Origin: Paraburkholderia silvatlantica
GTDB taxonomy: Bacteria; Pseudomonadota; Gammaproteobacteria; Burkholderiales; Burkholderiaceae
Length of the DNA stretch: 64,000 nt
Reading direction: 5' to 3'
Assembly (NCBI RefSeq): GCF_003096715.1
Contig: NZ_QEOL01000001.1
Location: 124,001-188,000, forward strand
In this document: positions 35,166 to 43,543 of the stretch, piece by piece
Position numbering within the stretch: the first letter of the stretch is position 1
Layout: every line of letters starts with the position of its first letter
Translations under genes and position numbers: made by a program
The notes under the pieces: model-generated
What the model saw: only the letters and a program-made list of their open reading frames with translations
Told to the model about the DNA's origin: nothing
Databases searched by the model: none

Positions 35166-35591
35166 ATGTCGCTTTCCCCCTTTCACCTCGCCATTCCCGT
35201 TTATGACCTCGCAGCCGCGCGCGACTTCTACGGCCGCGTCTTCGGCCTCGCGGAAGGGCGTTCCAGTGCACAGTGGGTCGACTTCGACTTCTTCGGCCAT
35301 CAGCTCGTGATTCACGAGCACCCGAAAACGGCTTCGCAGGACCACGCGCACACCAACCCCGTGGACGGCCACGACGTGCCGGTGCCGCATTTCGGCGTCG
35401 TGCTGAGCTGGGGCGACTGGGAGGCGCTGGCCGAGCGCCTCAGGACCTTTGGCGTGAAGTTCGTGATCGAACCGTACGTGCGCTTCAAGGGGCAGGTGGG
35501 CGAGCAAGCCACGATGTTCTTCCTCGACCCGTGCGGCAACGCGCTCGAATTCAAGGCGTTCAAGGACATCGGCCAGCTGTTCGCCAAATAA
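35166..35591 (+). CDS. VOC (glyoxalase/dioxygenase) superfamily protein
   Basis: A 141-residue single-module vicinal oxygen chelate protein. Metal ligands are visible as H8 ([10 protein letters not shown]), a central His in [10 protein letters not shown], and the Glu in GNALEFKAF, the pattern of type I extradiol-like or glyoxalase-like paralogues. The start at 35166 follows GGAG by 7 bases; the frame is open to 35130 but without a start signal. Such proteins act as dimers on small oxygenated substrates or in resistance. Expression is probably governed by the divergent LysR gene. The exact reaction cannot be assigned. Confidence 0.9.
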   Translation: MSLSPFHLAIPVYDLAAARDFYGRVFGLAEGRSSAQWVDFDFFGHQLVIHEHPKTASQDHAHTNPVDGHDVPVPHFGVVLSWGDWEALAERLRTFGVKFVIEPYVRFKGQVGEQATMFFLDPCGNALEFKAFKDIGQLFAK

Positions 35592-35689
35592 GCGCGATTG
35601 GCCCCCTCGCGCGCGCTGTGCGGCGCGGATATTCAGTTGCGGTTGTCGCTAGTCGGCGGGCGGCTTGTCGGCGCCTCAGTGGTGCAGAC

Positions 35690-35974
35690 TCAGTGGTGCA
35701 GATAAAGCACGGCGCGCGAATGCGAGTGCGCGCTCATACCCGATTGCGACATGCCGCCCGGCACGCCGCCCACCCCCCACAGCGTGGCGTCATCGGCACC
35801 GCTGCGCGTCGCGACGCGTGCTTCGGCGGCGTGCACGTCAGCGGGAAGCTGTCTGTGCGCCGCGGAGCCGCCGGTCAAATCGGGCTGGGCGTAGGCGTTG
35901 CCGGTTTGTGCGAAGGCAGCGGCTGGCAAGATTAGCGCCGCAACGAGCGCGGTTGAATAGATTCCGGTTTTCAT
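35690..35974 (-). CDS. Small exported protein, DUF4148-like
   Basis: A 94-residue protein with a signal peptide ending near AAAFAQ (about residue 23). The segment RQLPADVHAAEARVATRSGA resembles the second half of the DUF4148 repeat (compare YPANIQAAEARVAAQN in the protein at 15745), while the first half is missing. The tail is Gly/Ser/His-rich (MSQSGMSAHSHSR). A GGAGG lies six bases upstream of the ATG. Periplasmic, function unknown, single gene convergent with the VOC gene. Confidence 0.78.
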   Translation of the reverse strand: MKTGIYSTALVAALILPAAAFAQTGNAYAQPDLTGGSAAHRQLPADVHAAEARVATRSGADDATLWGVGGVPGGMSQSGMSAHSHSRAVLYLHH

Positions 35975-36176
35975 GATCCGACCTCCATCGTGTTCGCCGC
36001 GATGCCGCCGGCGAGGAGCCTGGCGGCTCGCAAAACGAGCATAGGAGCAGATTCTTAACTGTGGATTAACGCAAACGCACAGGCGCGTTTTAAGCGATTT
36101 TTAAGTCTCGCTCGACATAGTAGAAAACGCCTCCCGACGCAATCCGCGCGTGGAGACTTGAACAATGGAGGATGAG

Positions 36177-36659
36177 ATGCGTTTTCGCACTGCTATGGCG
36201 GCGGCCGCACTGGTGTGCGCACCGGCCCTCGCACTGGCCGCCCAGCCGCTTTTCGTCAACGTCGACGGTCACCTCGTTCCGGCTCAGGGCGAGACCCATG
36301 TGGTCCACACCTCGGCTGGCCCGGCCAAGATCAGCACGTGGAGCTGGCACAGCCCGAACGGCGCCAGCAGCATTCAGGTTCAGAGCAGCAGCGGCGGACC
36401 GCCGCCCGCGTGGGCGCTGCAGCAGATGCGCGCAATGACCACGCAAATGTGGGCCATGCAGGCGCAGATGCAGCAGCTCCAGCAGGCGGCATTCAACGGC
36501 GCGTCCGCGATGCCTGTGCCGATGCCTGTGCTGTTCGCGGTGCCCGCGTGGGCAATGCCTGGGCCTGTGATCGTCGTTTATCCGGAGCATGCGCCGGCGC
36601 CTGCATCGGGACAACCGCCAGCGGTCGTGCTGCCGCACACGCCGGCAGTGAAAGCGTAA
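36177..36659 (+). CDS. Exported protein of unknown function, Met/Gln/Pro-rich
   Basis: A 160-residue protein with a signal peptide (about residues 1-22, ending ALALAA). The mature part has a short beta-rich start (QPLFVNVDGHLVPAQGE), then a Met/Gln-rich helix (MRAMTTQMWAMQAQMQQLQQ) and a Pro/Ala/Val-rich end. ATG at 36177 is preferred because GGAGG stands five bases before it; ATG at 36165 overlaps that site. No family recognised. Met-rich helices can bind copper, but no Cys or His pattern supports this strongly. Confidence 0.72.
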   Translation: MRFRTAMAAAALVCAPALALAAQPLFVNVDGHLVPAQGETHVVHTSAGPAKISTWSWHSPNGASSIQVQSSSGGPPPAWALQQMRAMTTQMWAMQAQMQQLQQAAFNGASAMPVPMPVLFAVPAWAMPGPVIVVYPEHAPAPASGQPPAVVLPHTPAVKA

Positions 36660-36681
36660 GCGCGCAACCCTGTGAGGGCAG

Positions 36682-36734
36682 AGCCGCCAGTTGACTCTGG
36701 CGGCTAGCATAAATAATCAGGAAAGCTGATTATT
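36682..36734 (+). terminator. Two consecutive hairpins after the exported-protein gene
   Basis: First hairpin: AGCCGCCAG (36682-36690) with CTGGCGGCT (36697-36705), 9 bp perfect with a 6-base loop. Second hairpin: AATAATCAG (36712-36720) with CTGATTATT (36726-36734), 9 bp perfect with a 5-base GAAAG loop. The first is GC-rich and terminator-like but lacks a T run. Confidence 0.5.
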
Positions 36735-36793
36735 ACAAGCGTAAAGGCCGGTAGCGTGTAAATACCAGGGTCTGCTTACATTCATGACGGGCC

Positions 36794-37099
36794 CTATGGC
36801 TGCTGCCAGTGGAAACGATCTCCGCGCAGCGGCGCGCCGTTATCGTCGAGTCTCTTATCGCCGCCTGGGAGCATGTCGAAATACGACTTGTCGTCTTTCT
36901 GAGTCCCCGTATGCAACGCGGCGCGCGAAATGCCCAGCGGGACAGACGAGGGCGAGGCGGGAGGCCAATGCAGCGTGGCAGGCGCCGTGCTCTGGGGAGA
37001 GGGCAGATCCGTGTTTTCGTTCACCGCGGCGAGGCCCATGGCCCATGCGGCCGGGACCGAGGCCAGAACGATCAGCAAGGGGAACGTAGCGTGTCTCAT
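36794..37099 (-). CDS. Small exported protein of unknown function
   Basis: A 101-residue protein with a clear signal peptide (MRHATFPLLIVLASVPAAWA, cleavage about residue 20). The mature ~80 residues are Pro/Ser-rich at first and end with a charged segment (KDDKSYFDMLPGGDKRLDDN) and GDRFHWQQP. I recognise no domain. The ATG at 37099 has only a GGTG-type ribosome-binding site. Compositionally it fits short periplasmic proteins common in this genus. Confidence 0.6.
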   Translation of the reverse strand: MRHATFPLLIVLASVPAAWAMGLAAVNENTDLPSPQSTAPATLHWPPASPSSVPLGISRAALHTGTQKDDKSYFDMLPGGDKRLDDNGAPLRGDRFHWQQP

Positions 37100-37386
37100 A
37101 CGCGGTCACCACGTGGATGCACTGACTGGGCCTGTATTTTATGTCGCGGCTTAGCGTATTTCCAGACGCCGGCATCACGCAAAGCAGCAAGCCGGGCTCG
37201 CCGCCCGCGCCACGCTGTGTCGCTGTCCAATCCAGCCGATTTCCGGTGTTTCTTGCGCCGAATAGACGTTATCCGCGCGCCAGGAGTCCTTTTCGAGCAG
37301 TAATTCGATGGGGATCGACCCTTTCGATCCGTTTGATACGGTGGGCGTATATCGGGTGGCCGGGATACGCCCGTTTGCCTTCGAGC

Positions 37387-38052
37387 TTACGAAATCGGCT
37401 GCGAGTTCGGCGTAGGGTTGCCGAGGTCGTCGGTGGGCACGTATTGCTGGTCGAATGCCGCCACATACAAGGCCCATTCGGGGTCGCCCAGATCCACAAG
37501 CAGCGCGCCGTCCTGCCAGATGTCGTTGTGGTCGTTCGCGTCGTTGCCCGCCTTGTGGATGAACTCGCCCTTCGAGCCCTGGTTCATGTGGACGTCGTGT
37601 ATGCCGTCGCCTTCGCTGTAGAAGCGGCCGAACACGTACACGTCGAGCGACGATTGTTGTGCACGCAACAGCAGGCGCTGCAGCGAGGCGACGGGCTCCA
37701 CCTGGTCGGAGCCGTCCATCACGTCGCTGTTGCGCCACGCGCCCGTATTGGCGAGGAAGTCGCTGCGCTGGAAGTCGATGGCCGGCAGCGCTTCGGTGCC
37801 CGTGAGATCGGTCGAGCCTTCGGCCGCGCCCTCGAGCGTAGTGATGACGTTGTGATTGAAATCGAACACGAGCTTGTACTTGAGCAGGTCGTCCGCGTCC
37901 GTGGTGCCGACGTTCACAGCGATGTCCCAGCGCGCGCCATTGACCGTCACACCGAAGTGCAGATGGTACTGGACTTCGTGTGGCCGCCGAGTGGCTTTCA
38001 ACTGCGGCGCGGAAACGATCTTCGCCTTGACGTAGCCGTAAGGAAGGGCCAT
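37387..38052 (-). CDS. DUF2278 (YukJ-like) family protein
   Basis: A 221-residue protein. The start MALPYGYVKAKIVSAPQL, the strand YHLHFGVTVNGARWDIAVNV and the later HDVHMNQGSKGEFIHKAGNDANDHNDIWQDG region (in pieces) fit DUF2278, a family with a phospholipase-D/His-box-like look (HDVHMNQG and NDHNDIWQDGAL conserved) but no proven activity. There is no signal peptide. A GGAGG lies 7 bases before the ATG. It stands alone, with a 287-bp gap downstream and a 157-bp gap to the RidA gene, both on the same strand. Confidence 0.85.
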   Translation of the reverse strand: MALPYGYVKAKIVSAPQLKATRRPHEVQYHLHFGVTVNGARWDIAVNVGTTDADDLLKYKLVFDFNHNVITTLEGAAEGSTDLTGTEALPAIDFQRSDFLANTGAWRNSDVMDGSDQVEPVASLQRLLLRAQQSSLDVYVFGRFYSEGDGIHDVHMNQGSKGEFIHKAGNDANDHNDIWQDGALLVDLGDPEWALYVAAFDQQYVPTDDLGNPTPNSQPIS

Positions 38053-38209
38053 CGCGCACTCCTCCAGGTTCAGGTGGGTTCGCCATTGTGCCGCGCGAAC
38101 GTGAACTTGCGCTTACAGCGTGCGCGTGGGGGCGCGCCTTCGCTTTACGGTTGTTCGACTGCGGCTGTCGGCGCGCTTTCATGGCGGCGCCGACTACCTC
38201 GCGCGGCGC

Positions 38210-38563
38210 CTAGCCCAGCGCCACGACCGCGATTTCCACGAGCAATTGCGGCGATGCCAGCTGCGACTGCACCGTCGCCCGCGTGGGAGCGCAACCTTCG
38301 GGCACCCACGCGTCCCACACTTCGTTCATACCCGCGAAATCGCGTGCGATATTCGCGAGCCACACTTGGGCGGAGACGAGCCGCGTCTTGTCGATGCCGG
38401 CCTTGGCGAGAAAGCCGTCGATCTTCGCGAGCACGGCGGCGGTCTGGATCTTCACGTCGGGGGACGGATCGGCTGACGTTTGGCCACCCACGAATACGAG
38501 TCCCGCGGCTTTCACGACGCGGCTCATGCGCTGATTGGTTTCGATGCGAACGATATCGTTCAT
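38210..38563 (-). CDS. RidA-family enamine/imine deaminase
   Basis: A 117-residue YjgF/YER057c/UK114 protein. R95 and E110 stand 15 residues apart (PTRATVQSQ and LLVEIAVVAL), matching Arg105 and Glu120 of the catalytic RidA site, so it should hydrolyse reactive 2-aminoacrylate-like enamines and imines. It follows the DadA-like oxidase gene (55-bp gap) at the end of a transport and oxidation operon, and flavin amine oxidases release imines, so it very likely cleans up this pathway's product. Cytoplasmic homotrimer by family. Confidence 0.92.
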   Translation of the reverse strand: MNDIVRIETNQRMSRVVKAAGLVFVGGQTSADPSPDVKIQTAAVLAKIDGFLAKAGIDKTRLVSAQVWLANIARDFAGMNEVWDAWVPEGCAPTRATVQSQLASPQLLVEIAVVALG

Positions 38564-38618
38564 GTGTCTGCAAGCTCCTTCGCCGCCATGGCGATATGAG
38601 GTGAGGGAATCGATGGCG

Positions 38619-39800
38619 TCAATGCGCGGCCACGCCGGTGAGCGGCGCTTCTACCGCGGCGCGCCCGAAGCGGTCGATCGCGAACGCATCGAGCGAAAGC
38701 GAAGGTGCGCCGTCGAGCACGAGTTCGGAAACGAGTTGCCCGCACGCGGGCCCGAGCTGAAAGCCGCTGCCGCAATAGCCGAACGAGTAGTAGAGATTCG
38801 CGGCGCGCCGGCTTGCCGAGATGATGGGCAGCGAGTCGGCCGTGAACGCTTCCACGCCGGCCCATGCGCGGTTCACGCCCAGATGGCGCAGATGCGGAAA
38901 CAGATCGACAACGGTCTGCGCGCTTTTCACGAGCCGCATGAAATCGACTTCGCCGTGCCGCCCCGGCAGATCCGCGATGCCGATCAGCTTGCCGCCGATT
39001 ACCACGGTGCCGTTGTCGAACTGCTTGAACGAAAGCGGCCGGCCTGTTGCGCCGAGCGTCGCGCGGCAGAAGGGCGCCACGCGATGGGTGACCATCAGCA
39101 TGAGCCCTTCGGGGTGCACGGGAACCGGCTCGCCGGCTTCGCGCGCCAGCTCGCCCGACCACGCGCCCGCCGTGACGAGCAGCTTGCGCGCGGCAAAGGT
39201 GCCGCGCGGCGTTCGCGCGATCCAGCGCTCGCCGCGCGGTTCGATGTGCGTGACCGCCGTGCCTTCGTAAAAGCGCGCGCCGTGCTTTTGCGCGGCGAGG
39301 CGAAACGCCGTGGTGGTGCGAAAGGGCAGTGCATAGCCGTCGCGCTCCACCCAGATGCCGCCCGTCACGTGCTGCGCGAGCGCCGGCTCGAGTTCGAGCA
39401 CTGTCTCGCGGTCGATCAGCTTTTCGTGCGTGAAGCCGTGCGATTCGAGCAGGGCGACGCGCTCGCGGCACTCCTCCAGTTCGGCCTCGGTTTCGGCGAT
39501 CTTCAGTTGTCCGGAGGGAACGAAGCCGCCGTCGTCGCCGATGGTGTCGGGCAGCGCGTGCCAGATTTCGCGCGACATGAGCGCAAGCGGAATCTCGGGG
39601 AGCGGCCGGCCGAGCGTGCGTACGCCGCCGGCGTTCACGCCCGACGAATGGCGGCCCACGTAGTCGGCTTCGACCACGATCACGCTCGCGCCGCGCCGCG
39701 CCATGTGAAAGGCGCTGCTGGAACCGTGCAGGCCGCCGCCGATCACGAGCACGTCCGCTTCCTGCACGGCGCTTGCTGAGGGAGTTCGGGCATCATTCAC
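38619..39800 (-). CDS. FAD-dependent amine/D-amino-acid oxidase (DadA/GlyOX-like)
   Basis: A 393-residue DAO-family flavoprotein. The FAD site is DVLVIGGGLHGSSSAFHMAR (about residues 15-34) and the C-terminal FAD contact is CGSGFQLGPACGQL. The GTG start at 39800 overlaps the end of the upstream gene by 8 bp and is preceded by GGAG at 8 bases. It would oxidise an amino or imino acid to an imine. This is a second, single-chain oxidase beside the three-part dehydrogenase of the same operon, so either two successive oxidations occur or the two act on different enantiomers. Confidence 0.92.
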   Translation of the reverse strand: MNDARTPSASAVQEADVLVIGGGLHGSSSAFHMARRGASVIVVEADYVGRHSSGVNAGGVRTLGRPLPEIPLALMSREIWHALPDTIGDDGGFVPSGQLKIAETEAELEECRERVALLESHGFTHEKLIDRETVLELEPALAQHVTGGIWVERDGYALPFRTTTAFRLAAQKHGARFYEGTAVTHIEPRGERWIARTPRGTFAARKLLVTAGAWSGELAREAGEPVPVHPEGLMLMVTHRVAPFCRATLGATGRPLSFKQFDNGTVVIGGKLIGIADLPGRHGEVDFMRLVKSAQTVVDLFPHLRHLGVNRAWAGVEAFTADSLPIISASRRAANLYYSFGYCGSGFQLGPACGQLVSELVLDGAPSLSLDAFAIDRFGRAAVEAPLTGVAAH

Positions 39801-41223
39801 CGGCGAGTTCTCCGAGCGTGAGCGGCTTGATGGGCGGCCGGATGCGGTAGTAGCCCACCTCGGCGGGCGGAACCTTGCGCGCATCGGCGATCACTTCGGT
39901 CACGGTGAGTCCGCACATGCGGCCCTGGCACGGCCCCATGCCGCAGCGGCCGAACGACTTCGCCTGATTCGGGCCGAGGCAGCCGAGGCCCACGAAGCCG
40001 CGCAGCTCGCCTGCGGTCACTTCTTCGCAGCGGCAGACGATGGTGCTGTCGGCGGGAATGCGGTTCGCATCGCGCGGGCGGTAGAGGCTGTCGAGGAATG
40101 GACGGATGCGCATCACGCGTTCGAGTTCTGCGCGATGGGGAGCGGCCTCGCGATCGCGCGTGGTTGCATCGATCGAGCCTAGCTGGGCGGCAGCCGCGAG
40201 CGCCGCGAGCACGCCCTGTTGCGCCGCAGCCTGCGCGCCGCCGACGCCCGCGCCGTCGCCGGCCACGAAGATGCCGGGGACGTCGAGCTCGCCCCATGCG
40301 TCCGTTTGCGGTCTGAAGCAAAGCTGCCCGTTGTCCCAGCGATGCGCGGCGCGCAGCGCCTGCGTGAACTGCGTGTTGGGCACCACGCCCTGGTGCAGCA
40401 GGATCACATCGGCCTCGATACGGTGTGCGCGCCCTTGCGACGTGAACGTGAGCGCGGCGGCGCGCTGCACGGCGTCGCTGCCCTGGCGGCCTTCCACGGC
40501 CAGTTCGTCGGCGGCTTCGAAAATGGGCACCTTTGCCTCGCGCAGCGTGCGGATCAAATGCAGGCCTTTGCTCAGGAACGGCCACGAGCGCAGCGCGGCC
40601 AGCAGGTGGCGTTTCGCGCGCCAGCGGTCTTCGTGGCGCGTGGTGTCGACGAGCGCGCGAATCGGCACACCGGCTCGCACGTATTGCCAGCCAAGCAGGT
40701 AGAGCAGCGGCCCGCAGCCCGCGAGCACGGGCGGCGAGGCGGGCACTTCGCCCGCGCTCTTGAGCAGGATTTGCGCGGCGCCCGCCGTGAGCACGCCGGG
40801 CAGGGTCCAGCCCGGAATGGGAAACGGCCGCTCCAGTGCACCGCTCGCGAGTATCACGCGCTTCGCCTGGAAACTGCCTACCTTGCCGTCCTTGAGGTAA
40901 TGAACGGCATGTTCGCGCGTGACCTGCCATACGCTGGCATGGGCGAGGTGGCGCGCGCCGGAACGCGCAAACGCCTGGGCGATGGCGTCGCCCGCCGCGT
41001 AGTCGGGGCCGAGTATCTCCTTGCGGCGCGCGTCGGCGCGGCCTATCGCGCGATAGATCTGGCCGCCCACGGCGTCCTGCTCATCGATCAGGACGACTGA
41101 GAGTCCGGCGCGCGCCGAACGGGTGGCCGCGCTCATCCCGGCGGGACCCGCGCCGACCACGACGACATCGACGGATTGCGCATTGAAATCGGGTTGGGTA
41201 TCGCCTTGATAATCACCGGGCAT
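39793..41223 (-). CDS. HcnB/OoxA-like FAD-NAD oxidoreductase subunit with BFD-type [2Fe-2S] domain
   Basis: A 476-residue subunit of a multicomponent dehydrogenase. It has a Pyr_redox-type FAD site (VVVVGAGPAGMSAA, about residues 18-31), a second dinucleotide-binding region around residue 160, and near the C-terminus a BFD-like iron-sulfur domain with Cys in IVCRCEEV and in GRCGMGPCQGRMC. This architecture is shared by HcnB, octopine/nopaline oxidase subunit A and D-hydroxyproline dehydrogenase subunits. It overlaps the ferredoxin-like gene by 11 bp and the DadA-like gene by 8 bp, so the complex is made from coupled genes. Confidence 0.93.
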   Translation of the reverse strand: MPGDYQGDTQPDFNAQSVDVVVVGAGPAGMSAATRSARAGLSVVLIDEQDAVGGQIYRAIGRADARRKEILGPDYAAGDAIAQAFARSGARHLAHASVWQVTREHAVHYLKDGKVGSFQAKRVILASGALERPFPIPGWTLPGVLTAGAAQILLKSAGEVPASPPVLAGCGPLLYLLGWQYVRAGVPIRALVDTTRHEDRWRAKRHLLAALRSWPFLSKGLHLIRTLREAKVPIFEAADELAVEGRQGSDAVQRAAALTFTSQGRAHRIEADVILLHQGVVPNTQFTQALRAAHRWDNGQLCFRPQTDAWGELDVPGIFVAGDGAGVGGAQAAAQQGVLAALAAAAQLGSIDATTRDREAAPHRAELERVMRIRPFLDSLYRPRDANRIPADSTIVCRCEEVTAGELRGFVGLGCLGPNQAKSFGRCGMGPCQGRMCGLTVTEVIADARKVPPAEVGYYRIRPPIKPLTLGELAGE

Positions 41224-41587
41224 GAGCGTTCTCCTCGAGCGTGTCGGCATTCGTGCCGGGTTCGGGCGGCAGGTCGCGCGCGCCTTCCTGCGAGCGGATG
41301 TGCATGCCCGCGCGCACGGGCACCATGCAGCTCTGGCGGCTCGGCACGCCGTCGATCTCCACAAGGCATTCGAAACACGCGCCCATCATGCAGAACGGCG
41401 CGCGCGGCGCGCCCGAAACGGGCGTCGCGCGAAAGCGCGATACGCCCGCCGCGAGCAGCGCAGCGGCAACGGAGCGCTCGGCGGGCACGGACAACGAATG
41501 GCCGTTGAACCAGATATCGACGCGCGTTTCGCCGTCGGTGAGCGTCTTGAACAGCGGCGCGGGCGCCTGGGTAGATTGGGCTGTCAT
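41213..41587 (-). CDS. HcnA-like [2Fe-2S] ferredoxin subunit
   Basis: A 124-residue ferredoxin-fold subunit. The four cluster ligands are visible as C66, C71, C74 and C87 (FCMMGACFECLVEIDG and RQSC), spacing C-x4-C-x2-C-x12-C. It transfers electrons between the flavin subunits of the three-part dehydrogenase. The start at 41587 is seven bases after the dehydrogenase stop at 41595, and the end overlaps the HcnB-like gene. The N-terminal 15 residues are Pro/Ala-rich. Confidence 0.93.
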   Translation of the reverse strand: MTAQSTQAPAPLFKTLTDGETRVDIWFNGHSLSVPAERSVAAALLAAGVSRFRATPVSGAPRAPFCMMGACFECLVEIDGVPSRQSCMVPVRAGMHIRSQEGARDLPPEPGTNADTLEENAHAR

Positions 41588-41594
41588 GGCGGGA

Positions 41595-42737
41595 TTAGTG
41601 AGCGAGGATCGGTTCGGCAGCCGCGTCGGTTGCGAAGCGGCGCGCGGAGAATGTAGGCAGTTCGGCGGGCATCGGGCCGCCCGTGATCCACGGCGCGATA
41701 CGCAGCGCATGCGCCGCGGCGAGCGTCACGCCGCTATGGCAGGTGACGACGAAGGCACCCGGATGCGTCTCGGACTGGTCGTAGATCGGAAAGCCATCGG
41801 GGCTATACACGCGCAGCGCGGCCCACATGCGCACGAGCCGCACATGGGCGAGCATCGGAAACGCGCGCACGCCGCGCGCTGCGATCTGGCGCAGGATCGG
41901 CGTGGTGGTGAAGTCGTCGAAGCCGGCTTCCTCCATCGAATCGCCGAATTGCACCGTGCCTTCGTCGGTCTGCCGCACGTTGATGGTCGGATAGCGCAGA
42001 AACGGCTCGACGCGCTCGCTCACGAGCACCTGGCCGCGATTGGGCGCAACCGGGGCGTTCAGGCCCACGTGCGGCGCGAGCGCGCGATTTCCGAGGCCGG
42101 CCGCGAGCACGACGCGCGCACCGCGATACACGCCGCGCCGGCCCTGCACGCTGAACCCGGCCGGGCCGGCGACGATACGCTCGGCACGCTCGCCCGAGAC
42201 GAGCCGCACGCCGCGCCGTTGCATCGCAACATGCAGCGCGCGCAGCAGCTTGAGCGGGTTGACGTGGCCATCCATCGGCGTATAGCTCGCGCCTGCGACT
42301 GCGGGTCCGATGCCGGGCAGCCGCTCGCGCAGCTCCGAATGATTTAGCAGTTCGAACGGATAATCGCCGATCTCGGCCTGCAAGGTAGAGAGCCGTTTAT
42401 GGCGCTCGGCGAGTTCTTCGTCCGAGAAGCAGATATGAAAGCCGCCAGGCTGGCGCAGCGCAACGTCCACGCGCGCATCGTCGGCGAGGCTTTGCGCGAG
42501 CAGCGGCCAGCGCTGCGCCGAACTGCGCGACCAGCGTGCGTATGGCGAAAGGCCGTAGCCCTTGCCCTGAATCCAGACCAGGCCGAAGTTGCCGCGCGAG
42601 GCGCGAAAGCCGCCGTCGTCCTCGTCGAGCACGGTCACGCGCGCGCCTTCGCGGGCGAGCCCGTAGGCCACGGCGGAGCCGACGAGGCCGCCGCCGATCA
42701 CGAGCACGTCGGGGCTCGCGGGGGTGTTCTGTGTCAT
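41595..42737 (-). CDS. HcnC/OoxB-like FAD amine dehydrogenase subunit
   Basis: A 380-residue DAO-fold flavoprotein. The FAD motif is DVLVIGGGLVGSAVAYGLAR (about residues 10-29), followed by SRGNFGLVWIQGKG near the isoalloxazine, and a C-terminal SGVTLAAAHA contact. In the HcnABC, octopine oxidase and D-hydroxyproline dehydrogenase families this subunit holds the substrate site. It is coupled to the upstream permease gene by a 4-bp overlap. Substrate inferred only as an amino or imino acid or opine. Confidence 0.93.
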   Translation of the reverse strand: MTQNTPASPDVLVIGGGLVGSAVAYGLAREGARVTVLDEDDGGFRASRGNFGLVWIQGKGYGLSPYARWSRSSAQRWPLLAQSLADDARVDVALRQPGGFHICFSDEELAERHKRLSTLQAEIGDYPFELLNHSELRERLPGIGPAVAGASYTPMDGHVNPLKLLRALHVAMQRRGVRLVSGERAERIVAGPAGFSVQGRRGVYRGARVVLAAGLGNRALAPHVGLNAPVAPNRGQVLVSERVEPFLRYPTINVRQTDEGTVQFGDSMEEAGFDDFTTTPILRQIAARGVRAFPMLAHVRLVRMWAALRVYSPDGFPIYDQSETHPGAFVVTCHSGVTLAAAHALRIAPWITGGPMPAELPTFSARRFATDAAAEPILAH

Positions 42738-43531
42738 CGGGCTTCTCCGATCAGGATGCGGTCCAGCCCGACCATGCGGTCGAGCAGCAGCATCAGCAGG
42801 ATCGTGCCGACGATCAGCACCGCCGACACCGAGGTGACGAGCGGATCGATCGTCTGCGCGATCTGGTTATACATGGCGACGGGCAGCGTGGTGGTGCCGG
42901 GGGTCGCGACGAAAATGGTCATGGTGAGCTCGTCGAAGCTCTGGATGAACGAGAGCACCCAGCCGCCCGCCACGCCCGTGCGGATCATCGGCAGCACCAC
43001 GCGGCGAAATGCCGTGAATCGGCTCGCACCACACGAAAGCGCCGCGCGTTCGGCGTCGCGGTCGAGGCCGACCGCCGAGGCAAGCGCGAGACGCAGCGCA
43101 TACGGCAGCACGATCACCACGTGCGCGGCGACGAGCGCCCAGAACGAGCCGTTCAGGTTGAGCAGCGAGAGAAAGCGCAGGAACGCGATGCCGAGCACCA
43201 CGGCGGGAATCATCATCGGCGAGAGGAAGAAGCTCACCAGCGCGCCGCGGCCGGCAAAGCGGTAGCGCGCGATGGCGAGCGCGGCCGGCACCGCGAGCGC
43301 CACGCCGATGGTGGCCGCGGCGAACGCGAGGCGCACGGAGAGCCAGAACGCCGAGACGATGTCGCCGTTCTGCAGGATCGCGCGAAACCAGCGCAGCGAG
43401 GCGCCGTCGAACGGCATCGAGATATAGCCCTTGTCGGTGAAAGCCACGAGCAGCACCACGACGATGGGCGCGAGCATGAAGGCGAGAAAGAGCGCGTTGA
43501 ACGCGAGCCCGAGGAATCCGTTGCGTTTCAT
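42734..43531 (-). CDS. ABC transporter permease, PotC-like
   Basis: A 265-residue inner-membrane permease with about six helices. The EAA loop for ATPase contact is DAERAALSCGASRFTAFRR (about residues 160-178), and the N-terminus (FNALFLAFMLAPIVVVLLVAF) is typical of PotC/YdcV-type components of the polyamine/opine/phosphonate group. It pairs with the PotB-like permease 12 bp upstream and overlaps the dehydrogenase gene downstream by 4 bp. Confidence 0.94.
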   Translation of the reverse strand: MKRNGFLGLAFNALFLAFMLAPIVVVLLVAFTDKGYISMPFDGASLRWFRAILQNGDIVSAFWLSVRLAFAAATIGVALAVPAALAIARYRFAGRGALVSFFLSPMMIPAVVLGIAFLRFLSLLNLNGSFWALVAAHVVIVLPYALRLALASAVGLDRDAERAALSCGASRFTAFRRVVLPMIRTGVAGGWVLSFIQSFDELTMTIFVATPGTTTLPVAMYNQIAQTIDPLVTSVSAVLIVGTILLMLLLDRMVGLDRILIGEAR

Positions 43532-43543
43532 GGCGGGGTCCCT

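Noticed and set aside
38619..42737. Reading the three-part dehydrogenase as hydrogen cyanide synthase (HcnABC)
   Set aside because: The subunits share the HcnABC architecture, but the linked importer, RidA, second oxidase and OccR-like regulator point to catabolism of an amino or imino acid.
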